Assembly: GCA_020698575.1 (NCBI GenBank)
Contig: CM036243.1
Location: forward strand, 11,585,903-11,649,902
Length of the DNA: 64,000 nt
DNA from: Bostrychus sinensis
Taxonomy: Eukaryota > Chordata > Actinopteri > Gobiiformes > Eleotridae
Reading direction: 5' to 3'
Shown here in pieces: positions 34,990 through 45,663 of the stretch. Numbering within the stretch: position 1 is the stretch's first letter; each line of letters starts with the position of its first letter. The notes under the pieces were generated by a model. That model saw nothing but the letters and a program-made list of their open reading frames with translations, was not told the DNA's origin and made no database searches. Made by a program: the position numbers and the translations under genes.

Positions 34990-36535
34990 TTAAAAACTGA
35001 TATCTCCATATTTTCTTGGATTTAGCAGATAACAATAATCAGTCAATATTTAGCGTTAAAATCTACTTGTAAATGTCTAATTTTGTACCAGCCCACTATC
35101 AATAGGATATCTATAACTGTTAATAATTGAAAACAATATTATGAGGGAAAGGAAGCATTCGACTAAGCACAGCACAAATCAAGGTTGGACCTGAAAAATG
35201 TGTGCAGTATATCAACAATCAAAAATAGCCAAATGAGAGATTTGGGTCTCACCCTCATTTTTATTACAGACAAATGCCTGTTTTTGAAGCCAGGGTGGTA
35301 ATCTTGTTTTTAAAGATATGTGTTTAGAATATGTATATATGTTTTTGGTTGCTGTACTGCCACTAGCTTGCTGGTTTTGTCCATGAATACTGAAATCTAT
35401 TTGTAAACTTCATGCAGTGTTTTGATGACATTTTTTATTTAATATGAATTTGCATTGTTAAAACATCACGTCATCGCATACAATATGCAGTATATATGTG
35501 AACTAGAGGCGGTTGATATATTGGGCAAACTAGGATAATGTTTGAGAGAAAGAACAAATTCAACCTTTACCATTTTTAAAAGTCATATACAGCAGTGAAC
35601 ACAGTAGCCTACAAAGTCTGTTGGCAAAGGTTTTACAGTTCACTTGCACATGTTAAAGTCCATGTTTTTCTGCAGTTTAAAGTGAATACTGTTCTCATTT
35701 TCTAATTCTTCCCATTTTATAAGCATCATAAAATCATGGGGGTTAAAGTAAATAGTTTTTTATCATACAATTAAATGAATCAGCTGTACTGTATATATTA
35801 GCCCCAAAAAATGCAGTGCATATTGACAATTGGCTGCTCTAGATTTTGAAAATTCACACACGTAAACAAATAATAATCTACACTAGGCTAGCTTTATATA
35901 TTATAGTTTTTTTATTCATATTTTAAACCAATCTTAGTCACCTCTAGAACAGCACTTCTTTACTACATTTTTAAAGATTATCTGACTAAAATAAAACGTT
36001 TTAATAAGTATTCCTCTGGTATCATAAAGAAACAGATAAAAAGACCAACAGAGTGCAATTCTGTTATGGTCTTTTGAACATAAACATAGAAAAAGAGCTG
36101 TTTATTTCCTCAAACTTTTTGTGTAATGCCATTTTACTACAAAATTAAAAAAAATAGCTGTGAGGAATTAGTGAAAATAGAGCTGTACACTGTTTTTTGG
36201 ATAAATGAATGAGAGCAGATTGGCTGTAGAGGGCTTATTGATTGGTCAGTGCTTCCTGGAGTGGAAGAGACTGGGGCTTGTGGAACCTAGCACTCTGAGG
36301 CCTCAGAACGGCCATGTCAGAGAATAGATGATTAGGTAAACATTTGTGAATGAAGCAAAACACAACTCCAGGTATGTTTTTGTTGAGGGTGGTCATGGTA
36401 GAAGTATGTCATGAGAGATTAAAACAATACTGAGTGGCACACTGACCCAAAATATATCACCTAACTGATACTAAAATTAGTCTACTGGTTATTTTCTCTC
36501 ATTAAGAGAAGGTTGAATTACTGCCCCTCCCACAG
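34990..36535. other. Intergenic, nothing recognised
   Basis: Strongly AT-rich sequence with no element boundary, RNA or gene that I can support. Confidence 0.55.
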
Positions 36536-37560
36536 TTATAATTGGGCTTAGACAGGTACCATGTGATGCAAGGTTGCCAAACATACAGTAACAGTTACCA
36601 AACACAATGCAGAGAATGCTTCAGAGTACATTATCAGCCAACTTCATGTGAGGCTAAATGTCCATTATCAGCGTTTTTATCCTCTGACGTCTCACATAAC
36701 TTCCTGCTCAGATCTTTGCGAGGGCCAGATGGTTACATTGGCCACTGGGGATCGCAAGGAGCCTGGAGAGACAGTTTTACAATGTGCAATTACTGGACAG
36801 ATAAACTAAACGCTCAACAAAGCAAGGCATTTCCAGATCCCTGCCTTCTAGACTTTGATAAGGGCTGAGTGAGCCGCATTCCTTGGCCAATTTACTGTCT
36901 TCAAAATGAACAGACCGGCGCTAATGAACACTTTAACTGTGCCTGAATGGGAGATTTTTGTCTCAGTCTAATGAGCCCCAAGCGCTGTAGATATACTGTA
37001 AAGCACGCTCCACTGATCTAAATGTGGAACTATAAATGAGTGCTTAAGAAGCTTTGCAAGGCATTGAGAGCCGTCTGATTTGTTTCGGGCTTGATTACAT
37101 GCCAATTGATGCTAACAGGGATAGGATTTCTTTACTGAATGAGCGGCACATATTGCTACACTCAAAAGTTCAGGCTCTTTTGTTCCACATTAACATTTCA
37201 CAGAGGGATCAGGCGCCTGCCCTCCGTCCGTTACCCCAGGGAGCAAGAATCCCCCACAAACTGACACTGATACAATCTCCAGGTAATGGCTGCCTGCCTA
37301 CAAGCCGGAGGGTGTCTGAGGATATTCTGCGTGTGTCTATGTGCACACGCCTGAGCCAGCACAACTCGTGTGGTCACAGGGCCAAAGTTCAGCCAGAAAT
37401 GTGTGGCCCGGGGTCGAGAGGTGCTATGGCCCCTGTTAACGGTGTGGCTAAAGTTACAAGCTCTCGTCTTTCTCCAGGCCGCGCTGCCACTTACATTTCT
37501 CTCCATGACACGCGTGGCGACCCCCACCTTCAAGTCAGGTGACACAGGCCAATAGAGGTT
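36536..37560. promoter_or_regulatory. Candidate regulatory block, repeat-poor
   Basis: About 1 kb of base-balanced sequence between AT-rich flanks, open in several frames on both strands, as often seen in constrained or locally GC-rich noncoding DNA. The core at 36,890-37,050 holds CCAAT-related and TAATGA motifs. No protein family is recognised in the frames at 37,054-37,542 (plus) or 37,231-37,629 (minus). Confidence 0.25.
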
Positions 37561-37866
37561 AAGAAAGAGCCAATAACAGACAGCGGGGTGTGAAAAAACA
37601 GATTTAAGTGGCAGGGGTTTGATGTTCACGACAGTTGCCAGAAGCTAATCCTGCCATTGTATGTTGTTAAGAACTATTGACGTGTAACTTAATATACTTA
37701 AGCACCATTTGACAATATATATGTGTGCTCTTTGCTGTAGATTTTATTTTAGTTCTTATTGCCGCCTCTTTGTTTGTTGGTTTGTTAATGTGTACATTTT
37801 AAAGGATTCTGTACATAGGAACATCTCTTAAATTTTTTTAAACTAATATGATTGGTGAATATTATA

Positions 37867-39400
37867 CAGTTGTGTTCAAAATAATAGCACTGTGCATCAA
37901 AGTCAGTAAATCACAAAATTATTATTTTAGCTTTATTTTCACACATAGAGATGGATTGAGGAAACTGCTTATTCTATTTGATATCAAAACATGAACAAAA
38001 TTATCAAATTTGTTATTTCTTTACAGAAAGTGAAAAAAAGGAATATTAGGCTGGACAAAAAATAGCAGTGTCTGCACTTTTCTTAACAAGCTCAATCATT
38101 TGATACTATAGGTGAGCTAATGGATTAACAGTCCTAGACACATGTTGCCTGTCCATCCTGGGAGAAGATCTCTCCTTCAATATGGGCTCCATGAGGTTTT
38201 TTTCTTTTTTTTTCCTACCCCTGGGTTGTTTTTTTTAGGAGTTTTTCCTTACCAAGGAGGGTGTAAGGACAGGAATGTCCTGGGTCTGTTTGGTTTAATG
38301 TAGATATTGTTTACGTTGATTGTGATTGTTAAGTCTGATTGTGTGTTCATGTTTGAGAAACTTTTTGCGAAGCCCTTTGATGCGACTGGGCTATATAAAT
38401 AAAAGTGAATTGAATTGAAAACATTTACTGCATAAACTAAAAAATGCTCTAAGATTTTGCGTTCCTGTGGATCTCTGAATTATAACCACGTTTTTTGAGA
38501 ACTGCTCTTCATCTGTGATGCGTAGAGTCCACTAACTTCTGGCAGGTATTGCAGCCCAAGACAATTGGACTACATAATTTCTCTGCATTTTCTTGGTTTG
38601 GCTTCAGAAACAACATTTTCATGTCACCCCACAGTTTTTTATAGGGTTAAGGTCTGGGAATTGTGCTGGCCCCTTCATAACATTAATCTTTTTCGTCCTA
38701 AACCAAGATGCTGCTCTTTTACTGTGTGTTTTGGGTCAATGTCTTGTTGAAACACCCATTTCAATGGTATTTCCTCTTCAGCATAAGGCAGCATGACCTC
38801 TTGAAATAGTTGGATACTATTTAAATTAATCCATGATCCCTGTTATGCAATAGATAGACCCGACACCATAGTATGAGAAACAATCCCATATCATGGTGCT
38901 TGCTCCACCATGCTTTACTGTCTTCACAGAGCACTGTGGCTTAAACTCAGTTTTTGAGGGTCATCTGACAAACTGTCTGTGGCCCCGAGACCCAAAAAGA
39001 ACAATCTTTAGTCAGTGCCATTTCTCTTTAGGCCAGTCACTGTGTTCTTTGGCAAACTGTAACCTCTTCGGTACTCACAGGTATTTTTAGATCATCTTTA
39101 ATGTCCATGGAGCTAAATATTTGGCTGAGCCATTGCCATTTTAGCTATTCTTCAGTCCATTTGAAAAGTAGTTTTTTGTTTTCTTCCACATCTTTCAGGT
39201 TTTGGTTGCCATTTTAGAGCATTTGAGATTATTTTAGCTGAGCAGCCTATAATTTTTTGCACTTGTTTATATGTTTTCCTCTCTCCAATCAAATTTTTTG
39301 ACCAAAGTATGCTGTTCTTCTAAACAATATCTCAAACGACCCATTTTTCTCTTGGTCAGCACAATCCCCAGACCTTAAAAGGGCTAAGTGTAGCTTTTTA
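37867..39400 (-). mobile_element. Decayed Tc1-like element, transposase on minus strand
   Basis: Starts after TA at 37,865-37,866 with CAGTTGTGTTCAAAATAATA, the known terminal repeat of a fish/frog Tc1-like family. From about 38,480 to 39,080 the minus strand carries decayed transposase sequence (for example the complement of CATGGTGCTTGCTCCACCAT, a Tc1 motif region) broken by stops. The second terminal repeat is not found, so the right boundary is approximate. A retroposon tail interrupts it at 38,145-38,422. Confidence 0.75.
38145..38422 (+). mobile_element. Non-LTR/SINE-type 3' fragment nested in the Tc1-like element
   Basis: Contains GGAGTTTTTCCTTACCAAGG, AAGCCCTTTGATGCGACTGG and a GGGCTATATAAATAAA...TTGAATTGAATTGAA tail. 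This is a widespread fish retroposon 3' end. It splits the Tc1-like sequence and therefore inserted later. Confidence 0.7.
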
Positions 39401-39429
39401 CTCCCCAAAAAATTTAAATTCACTTTTTA

Positions 39430-41330
39430 AATAACTTAATAAATTTTATTTGTCCTTTTAGGAGCCAACCATTATGCGCTGACCAGAATGAGACCTTGTC
39501 TGTTCACCCCGGTTGCCTCTCTCAGCCTGTAATCTCATTTCACTGTGCAGGACTTGGGTCAGATTTTCCGCGAAATTTCTGCAGCTGTGATGTAACGCAT
39601 GCTCTGCCACTTGCACTACAGAGCTCAATGAGCCACCATTTTGGAGAGCGACTTTAGTGAGTGGTACTATTGACATGGACTCTGGATACACAAAGCAACC
39701 ACTAGCATCCTATGCAACCAAAACTCCAAAAAAAAAAAAAATCCACGCAATCATAAAAAAATTTAAAAAGTTTTATCCAGCATGACAGAGCTGGATAAAG
39801 CCAGACAGGAGAGTGACGGCACGGGGGGAAGACGAGAGTCAACATTGGCTGAGCACTGGATTCACTCACCGAGGAACGCAGGTCTGCTTTGGGGTTAGAA
39901 ACAGACCCTGAGTTGGCGTTCTTTCTCTAAAAGGTAAGACATCATTACTGACAATGTGAAATATATTGTGATATTTTGTTTTCAGTGGTCTAATGCTAAA
40001 TACAGTACGTGACCAAGCAGCTAATGCTTGCTAGCAATTCCACTTTGCTGATGAATCTCTCTCGGCCACAGGCTAACACTATCACCAACAGATTACTGGG
40101 TAACGTTAGAAATATACAGTATGTTGTCTCGTAACGCAAACCATGTTACTAACTTTATAACTCTCAGCTAGCCGGGAACAATGTTTTTGTTGTCTGGGTA
40201 AAGCTAAGCATTAGCCAGAGCTAATCATGGACATTTAGTTCATGCCAATTCATTGAACATATTTTTATTGAAACAAAAATAACATCAGCTGGTCTCTCAG
40301 TTGTGGTTAAAAGCACGACTTAAAATAGAGTAGGATACAATAGGGGTGGGTTATTTTCAAGTACTATTTTAGTAGTTTAGTTAGAAAATGCTATTCAGAT
40401 CAATAACATTAGCACACAGTTGTAACAGTGTAAGATTAGAGCAGACGAAATCCACATGATTTGTCTGCTCATGATATGCAACCCATTTATAAAATGAAAT
40501 GTTATGTCAACAGGGATGGTTCCAAACTGCGGGAGTACGACCACTGTCTGAAGACCATGCATTGGAGTTGTTGGAAGAAAGTCAAGTGTGTGTCAATATC
40601 TAGAGGATGTGTCTTTTTTATATTCTACATTCTGACGTTGTATTTTATGTTTTAGTACAGCATGATAGATCAATATAAAACATAAAACCGAGGATTCTCA
40701 CGTAGACTCCACACACCATAAGGTAGCCCTTAGTTGTGTATGTGTCACTATTATAATAATAAACTAAATAAATAAATAAACTAATAATAAAGAGAAACAT
40801 GAAACTAATATACATTTCAGTAGTGAAATGTATATTAGTTTCATGTTTCTCCATCAATAAGCATCGTAACATCATAGTCTATATTTTACAATATCTGGCA
40901 CACCACGTCAGTGACAAAGACAAGTGGGCCTTCTGCCAGTGACAGCATGCACCACTGGATGTGGAAACCTTTGACAGAGATCATCTGGTCCTGCAGCACA
41001 CAAGGCATTCTCACAGACTGTACTCAAGAGTTGGGGGCAGAAGGATGTGGAGTTTCTTGCCTCTTGGTGTGAGTAAAAATATTTAGTAAGTAAGACATAC
41101 TTTCTAAGTATGCCAGAACTAAAAGTGTGAATGAGGAATCACATTATCAACATAATGAAACTACAACAATACTATAGTAGTACAACAAATACTTTGTCAT
41201 TATCAGGCTATCTGCACAGTGTTGGCCAGAACATGTTGTTAATGTCCAGTAATGTTTCATTTATTGTTTTGCAGACGAAGAGGGTTTGACATCATGAAGT
41301 CAAATTAAAACCAGGTGTGCACAGTAAAGG
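39430..41330. other. Intergenic with transposon-like and exon-like pieces
   Basis: The part at 39,450-39,720 has the look of a transposon end (GAGCCACCATTTTGGAGAGC). Short GC-balanced stretches at 40,500-40,590, 40,905-41,070 and 41,275-41,450 sit next to AG or GTGAGT-like signals and could be remnants of transposon exons. I recognise no protein family. Confidence 0.3.
40792..40851. repeat. Perfect 28-bp inverted repeat with 4-base loop
   Basis: The left arm 40,792-40,819 starts GAGAAACATGAAACTAATAT. The right arm 40,824-40,851 is its exact complement, and the loop is GTAG. The pairing stops abruptly at both ends. It could be a hairpin, the core of a foldback element, or a fold-back sequencing artefact. 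Confidence 0.97.
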
Positions 41331-41489
41331 TGGCCAAAGACTACAGCTGCATCCCTCAGCTGCAGGGCTCACAAGAAGGAGGAGTCTTAGGCCAGATGAC
41401 CCGCGAGCGCTTGGTCTTCTCCCTGGTGCCTGCAGCTACAGTAGAATTGGTCCAAACACCACTCAGGACGGGTATGTCAACTATTACCG

Positions 41490-41990
41490 CAACCTCAAGC
41501 AAACCCCGCGAAAGCAGCGCGACCCTGCAACTGTGTCCAAACTCCGCAACTTTTCTGCAACTTTTGCCAATTATCACCAAGATTTTCCTTTAAAACTGGA
41601 CTTTGCTACACTTACCGCTGTCTGTGGGCCGTCCCCTGTTCCGAGCAGAGCAGCGCTCCGGTAATGCGCGCCGGAGGTCGGGCTGAGCCACAGACAAAGC
41701 AGCGCAGAGGTGCAGCGCGGAGGACGGAGGTGCAGTGCCGAAGTTGTGTGCACACATAAACAGTACGGCATGGTGGAGCACCCGCGTGGAGTTCAAGTGC
41801 ACATGAGGTCGCAGGTGCTCAGCAGCAGCAGCGGTGTGGATGGGACTGAAGGTGGAGGCACTTCTAGTTTTGTCTGGTGTCATTCTGAAAAGCCCATCTG
41901 GGTCGCCATGGTGATAAAGTTGCCTAAAAAATTTAATGGGCAGCATATTTAGACATCAATAAAATTTGAGGTCATTGTTCTTTAAACGTT
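41490..41990. other. Locally GC-rich intergenic stretch
   Basis: GC-rich with repeated GCAGCGC and CAGCAGCAG words and overlapping open frames on both strands, none with a known domain. Words such as CCGCAACTTTTCTGCAACTT recall pieces at 45,130-45,180, so this may be a repeat fragment. Confidence 0.3.
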
Positions 41991-42228
41991 AATGTTGCGG
42001 GCTAATAACCTTCCTGAAAACTAAGGGTGCTCCGATCAGGGTTTTTGAGGCCGATCACCGATCAGCCTCTGCTGTGATCGGCCGATACCGATCACGTGGT
42101 CTTCAATGTAGTAATGTATTGTATGCAGGCTATTATTAGTTCCATTTGAAAAATACTGTTGCCTTTGTAAATATAAAAGAACAACAAAATTCTACTTATT
42201 TTTGTTTTAGAAGAAGAGGTTTTGTTGC

Positions 42229-44036
42229 TGTTGTTGTTGTTATTGGACTTCTGTGCTAGTCACAGTTTGTCCATAGCAAACACCATGTTCGAGCACAAGG
42301 GTGTCCATCAGTGCATGTGGCACCAGGAGGACTATCGGTTGGCCTCAAAGAAATTCTGGCAAACCGTCCGCCGCCTCAGGAGGGGGAAGCAGTGCTTCAC
42401 CAACACTGTTTACAGTGGAGGTGGGGAGCTGTTGACCTCGACTGGGGATGTTGTCGGGCGGTGGAAGGAATACTTTGAGGATCTCCTCAATCCCACCGAC
42501 ACGCCTTCCGTTGAGGAAGCAGGGGCTGGGGACTCAGAGGTGGACTCATCCATCACTTAAGCTGAAGTCACTGAGGTGGTTGGAAAGCTCCTCAGTGGCA
42601 AGGCACCGGGTGTGGATGAGATCCGCCCTGAGTACCTCAAGTCCCTGGATGTTGTGGGGCTGTCGTGGCTGACACGTCTCTGCAACATCGCATGGCGGTT
42701 GGGGACAGTACCTCTGGACTGGCAGACCGGGGTGGTGGTCCCTCTTTTCAAGAAGGGGGACCGGAGGGTGTGTTCCAACTACAGGGGGATCACACTTCTC
42801 AGCCTCCCCGGGAAAGTCTATTCCAGGGTACTGGAGAGGAGAATTCGACCGATAGTCGAACCTCGGATTCAGGAGGAACAATGCGGTTTTCGTCCTGGCC
42901 GTGGAACTGTGGACCAGCTCTATACCCTCTATCGGGTGCTCAAGGGTTTGTGGGAGTTCGCCCAACCAGTCCACATGTGTTTTGTGGATTTGGAGAAAGC
43001 GTTCGACCGTGTCCCTCGTAGTGTCCTGTGGGGGGTACTCTGGGAGTATGGGGTCCGGGGCCCTTTGCTAAGGGCTGTCCGGTCCCTGTATGACCGGAGC
43101 AGGAGCTTGGTCCGCATTGCCGGTTGTAAGTCGGACCTGTTCCCAGTGCATGTTGGACTCCGGCAGTGCTGCCCTTTGTCACCGGTTCTGTTCATAATTT
43201 TTATGGACAGAATTTCTAGGTGCAGCCAAGGGCCGGAGGGAGTCTGGTTTGGGAACCACAGGATTTCATCTCTGCTTTTTGCAGATGATGTTGTTCTGTT
43301 GGCTTCCTCAAACCAGGACCTTCAGTGTCCACTGGGGCGGTTTGCAGCCGAGTGTGAAGCGGCTGGGATGAGAATCAGCACCTCCAAGTCCGAGGCCATG
43401 GTTCTCGACCGGAAAAGGGTGCCTTGCCCTCTCCAGGTTGGGGGGGAGTTTCTGCCTCAAGTGGAGGAGTTCAAGTATCTTGGGGTCTTGTTCACGAGTG
43501 AGGGAAGGATGGAGCGTGAGATTGACAGGCGGATCGGTGCAGCGTCTGCAGTAATGCGGTCGTTGTATCGGTCTGTTGTGGTAAAGATTTACCGGTCGAT
43601 CTACGTTCCTACTCTCACCTATGGTCATGAGCTTTAGGTCATGACCGAAAGGACAAGATCCCGGATACAAGCGGCCGAAATGAGTTTCCTCCGCAGGGTG
43701 GCTGGGCGCACCCTTAGAGATAGGGTGAGGAGCCCTGTCACCCGGGAGGAACTCGGAGTAGAGCCGCTGCTCCTCCACATCGAGAGGAGTCAGTTGAGGT
43801 GGCTCGGGCATCTGTTCCGGATGCCTCCTGGACGCCTCCCTGGGGAGGTGTTCCGGGCATGTCCCACCGGGAGGAGGCCCCGGGGAAGACCTAGTACACG
43901 CTGGAGGGACTATGTCTCTCGGCTGGCCTGGGAACGCCTTGGGGTCCCCCCGGTAGAGCTGGAGGAAGTGTCTGGGGAGAGGGAAGTCTGGGCATCTTTG
44001 CTTAGACTGCTGCCTCCGCGACCCGGCCCCGGATAA
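42229..44036 (+). pseudogene. Rex3/RTE-type reverse transcriptase, broken copy
   Basis: The product copied LINE RNA into DNA at nicked target sites. One reading frame runs the whole length without frameshift but with two stops: TAA at 42,558 and TAG at 43,635. The start is the end of the endonuclease domain (ANTMFEHKGVHQC..WHQ), joined directly to the pre-RT region (DYRLASKKFW), which points to an internal deletion. RT motifs follow: GKAPGVDEI, NYRGI, GFRPGRGTVDQ, FVDLEKAFDRV, PLSPVLF and the catalytic FADD (43,278-43,289). The usual glycine before CPLSP is cysteine here (43,167). A short in-frame gap lies near 43,587. The C-terminal part ends RLLPPRPGPG. Confidence 0.9.
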
Positions 44037-44061
44037 AGCGGAAGAAGATGGATGGATGGAT
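42229..44061 (+). mobile_element. Rex3/RTE-like LINE, internally deleted, nested in hAT element
   Basis: The LINE sits between two copies of an 11-bp target duplication, GGTTTTGTTGC (42,218-42,228 and 44,062-44,072). Its 3' end is the short GGATAAAGCGGAAGAAGATG leader into (GATG)n, the hallmark of Rex3/RTE elements in fish. The 5' end starts inside the endonuclease region. It is younger than the hAT element that it interrupts. Confidence 0.92.
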
Positions 44062-44063
44062 GG
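44046..44063 (+). repeat. (GATG)n tail of the Rex3-like LINE
   Basis: Four GATG units, (GATG)4 at 44,047-44,062, at the 3' end of the LINE, running into the target duplication. Confidence 0.95.
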
Positions 44064-44840
44064 TTTTGTTGCATTATTGGTCTTTAATGTGTGCCCAGTG
44101 TCTGTGTGGCTTTGTTTGAATGCTCTGCTGATGTAAAAATCAGCTGTTCTTAATTGGTTCCTTTAATGCGAGTCCGGGGTGCAGCGCCTGTGTCCGCGTA
44201 ACGCGCAGCCAAACCAGGTTGAAACACAGTGGACTAAAGCAGACAGCTCCTGCTGCCAGTTTTGACAACGTCTGAATGAAGAAAATGTGCAAAGAGAGCA
44301 GAGAAGACAACGATGAAAGGTGCTCCTCTCAGACACACGGACACATGGGCTGCCTTTTTACTTTCTCTTTCCATTAGCAGCCATTTGGTGCAGTTTAAGC
44401 CACAAAACGCACAGTTTTCTCCGCGCAACAAGACACAGGCAGACTGAACTTTCTTAATCCTTTTAACGTAACTGTTAGCAGGTTAGCTGTAGCTCTATTT
44501 ACGTTGGTGTTTGCAAATACACCCACTGCTGCTCCTCGGTTCTGTCCCGTGCGCTCCTAAAGCAGGCGGGGACACAGCGGGGACACAAAGCAGCGCCTCC
44601 AGGGCAGGTTTGTGTTAGTTATAACCAGGGCTTAACTTAAAAACACTGCTAAAATAACGCTACTGCTGTTTAATCAAACCGGAGTTGCAGGACAGTAAAT
44701 GTGAGAGCCTCGCGTGTTTATTGTAATTTGATCGGCCCTTCTGATCGGCCCATTTTACCGATCACCGATCACTCTATTTTTAGCCATGATCGGCCGATCA
44801 TGATCGGCGGCCGATCGATCGGAGCACCCTTACTGAAAAC

Positions 44841-45600
44841 CTATAGCACAGCAAACTTCTTCTGTTTTTTAATGACTGGATGTTCTACAGCACACAACAG
44901 GAATCACCAGAGAAGATCTGAGAGGAACAGAATCAGAGGCAATGTAATACCCCCCACCCACCCACCACCACCACCAAAAAAAACAGCCTAATAACACAGC
45001 AATATCATTTTAAAAAAGTAGGTATGCTTGGTCTGTTCAAATACAGGTATTTTTAATTAGATTAATTACCACCTCACATATGTTTAAAAACATAGCTAAT
45101 ATTTTTAAGAAGAATTATAGACACAAAAAATTTCAACTTTTAGCGCAACTTTTAAGAAAATCCCCCGCAAAATCACAGGGCCTCCTCTTCTATTTGACTT
45201 GTCTGATTGCTCTTTAACCTCAAGAGGAAATCAAAGCAATAAAGCTAAACTTGTTTTGGACAATTTCTCTCTTGTCTTCTGTTTGATTTTAAGTGGGGGA
45301 AAAAATTGTTTTTAAAGCATAAATCAATTTTTTGTGAAAAAATCTGAGATTTTTTTTTAGGCCAAATCACCCAGCTCTAATACATATATATCTGTATATA
45401 CACATTGTATAAATATATGTAGTGTATTACAATAAAACCCTTTTCATGAAAGTAACATTGATGTTTTTTGGAGGTGGTCACCTAAAGTTTGCAGCAATAT
45501 TCTTATTAAAAACAAATTTACATATTTTCTTATTCACTCAGAAGGAGGCTCCTTTGCACCCAACAGTATTTCAAAAAGGGTCAGACTTTTTCTAAATACA
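44841..45600. other. Spacer between hAT and piggyBac elements
   Basis: AT-rich; includes a hAT-type terminus ending at 45,379. The left end of the piggyBac element should be in or near this stretch, but no TTAA followed by the complement of the right end was found. Confidence 0.5.
45230..45379 (+). mobile_element. hAT-type right terminus, solo
   Basis: Ends AGGCCAAATCACCCAGCTCT(A) at 45,379. The complement begins TAGAGCTGGGTGATTTGGCC, followed by a run of A and CTCAGATTTTTTC, a very common hAT end in fish. No left partner or duplication was found. Confidence 0.6.
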
Positions 45601-45663
45601 GCTTTTTTCAGCTGCTAATTTCCAGACCACGTCTGATAGAGAAGCAAAGAGAAGTCTATAGTA

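Larger units (their letters stand above)
42022..44832. mobile_element. hAT-type element (host of a nested LINE)
   Basis: Perfect 16-bp terminal inverted repeats: TAAGGGTGCTCCGATC at the left and GATCGGAGCACCCTTA at the right. GATCGGCCGAT-rich subterminal repeats lie on both sides. A perfect 8-bp target duplication, CTGAAAAC, flanks it (42,014-42,021 and 44,833-44,840). After removing the LINE the element is about 970 bp and has no transposase, so it is non-autonomous. Confidence 0.95.

Noticed and set aside
37054..37629. Open frames of 162 (plus) and 132 (minus) codons
   Set aside because: They overlap on opposite strands in a locally GC-richer block; no family motif.
41317..41946. Open frames of 115 and 118 codons in the GC-rich stretch
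   Set aside because: Low-complexity GC-rich composition; no conserved motif; pieces resemble repeat words seen near 45.1 kb.
42546..43811. Long minus-strand frames across the LINE
   Set aside because: Antisense shadows of the reverse transcriptase frame.
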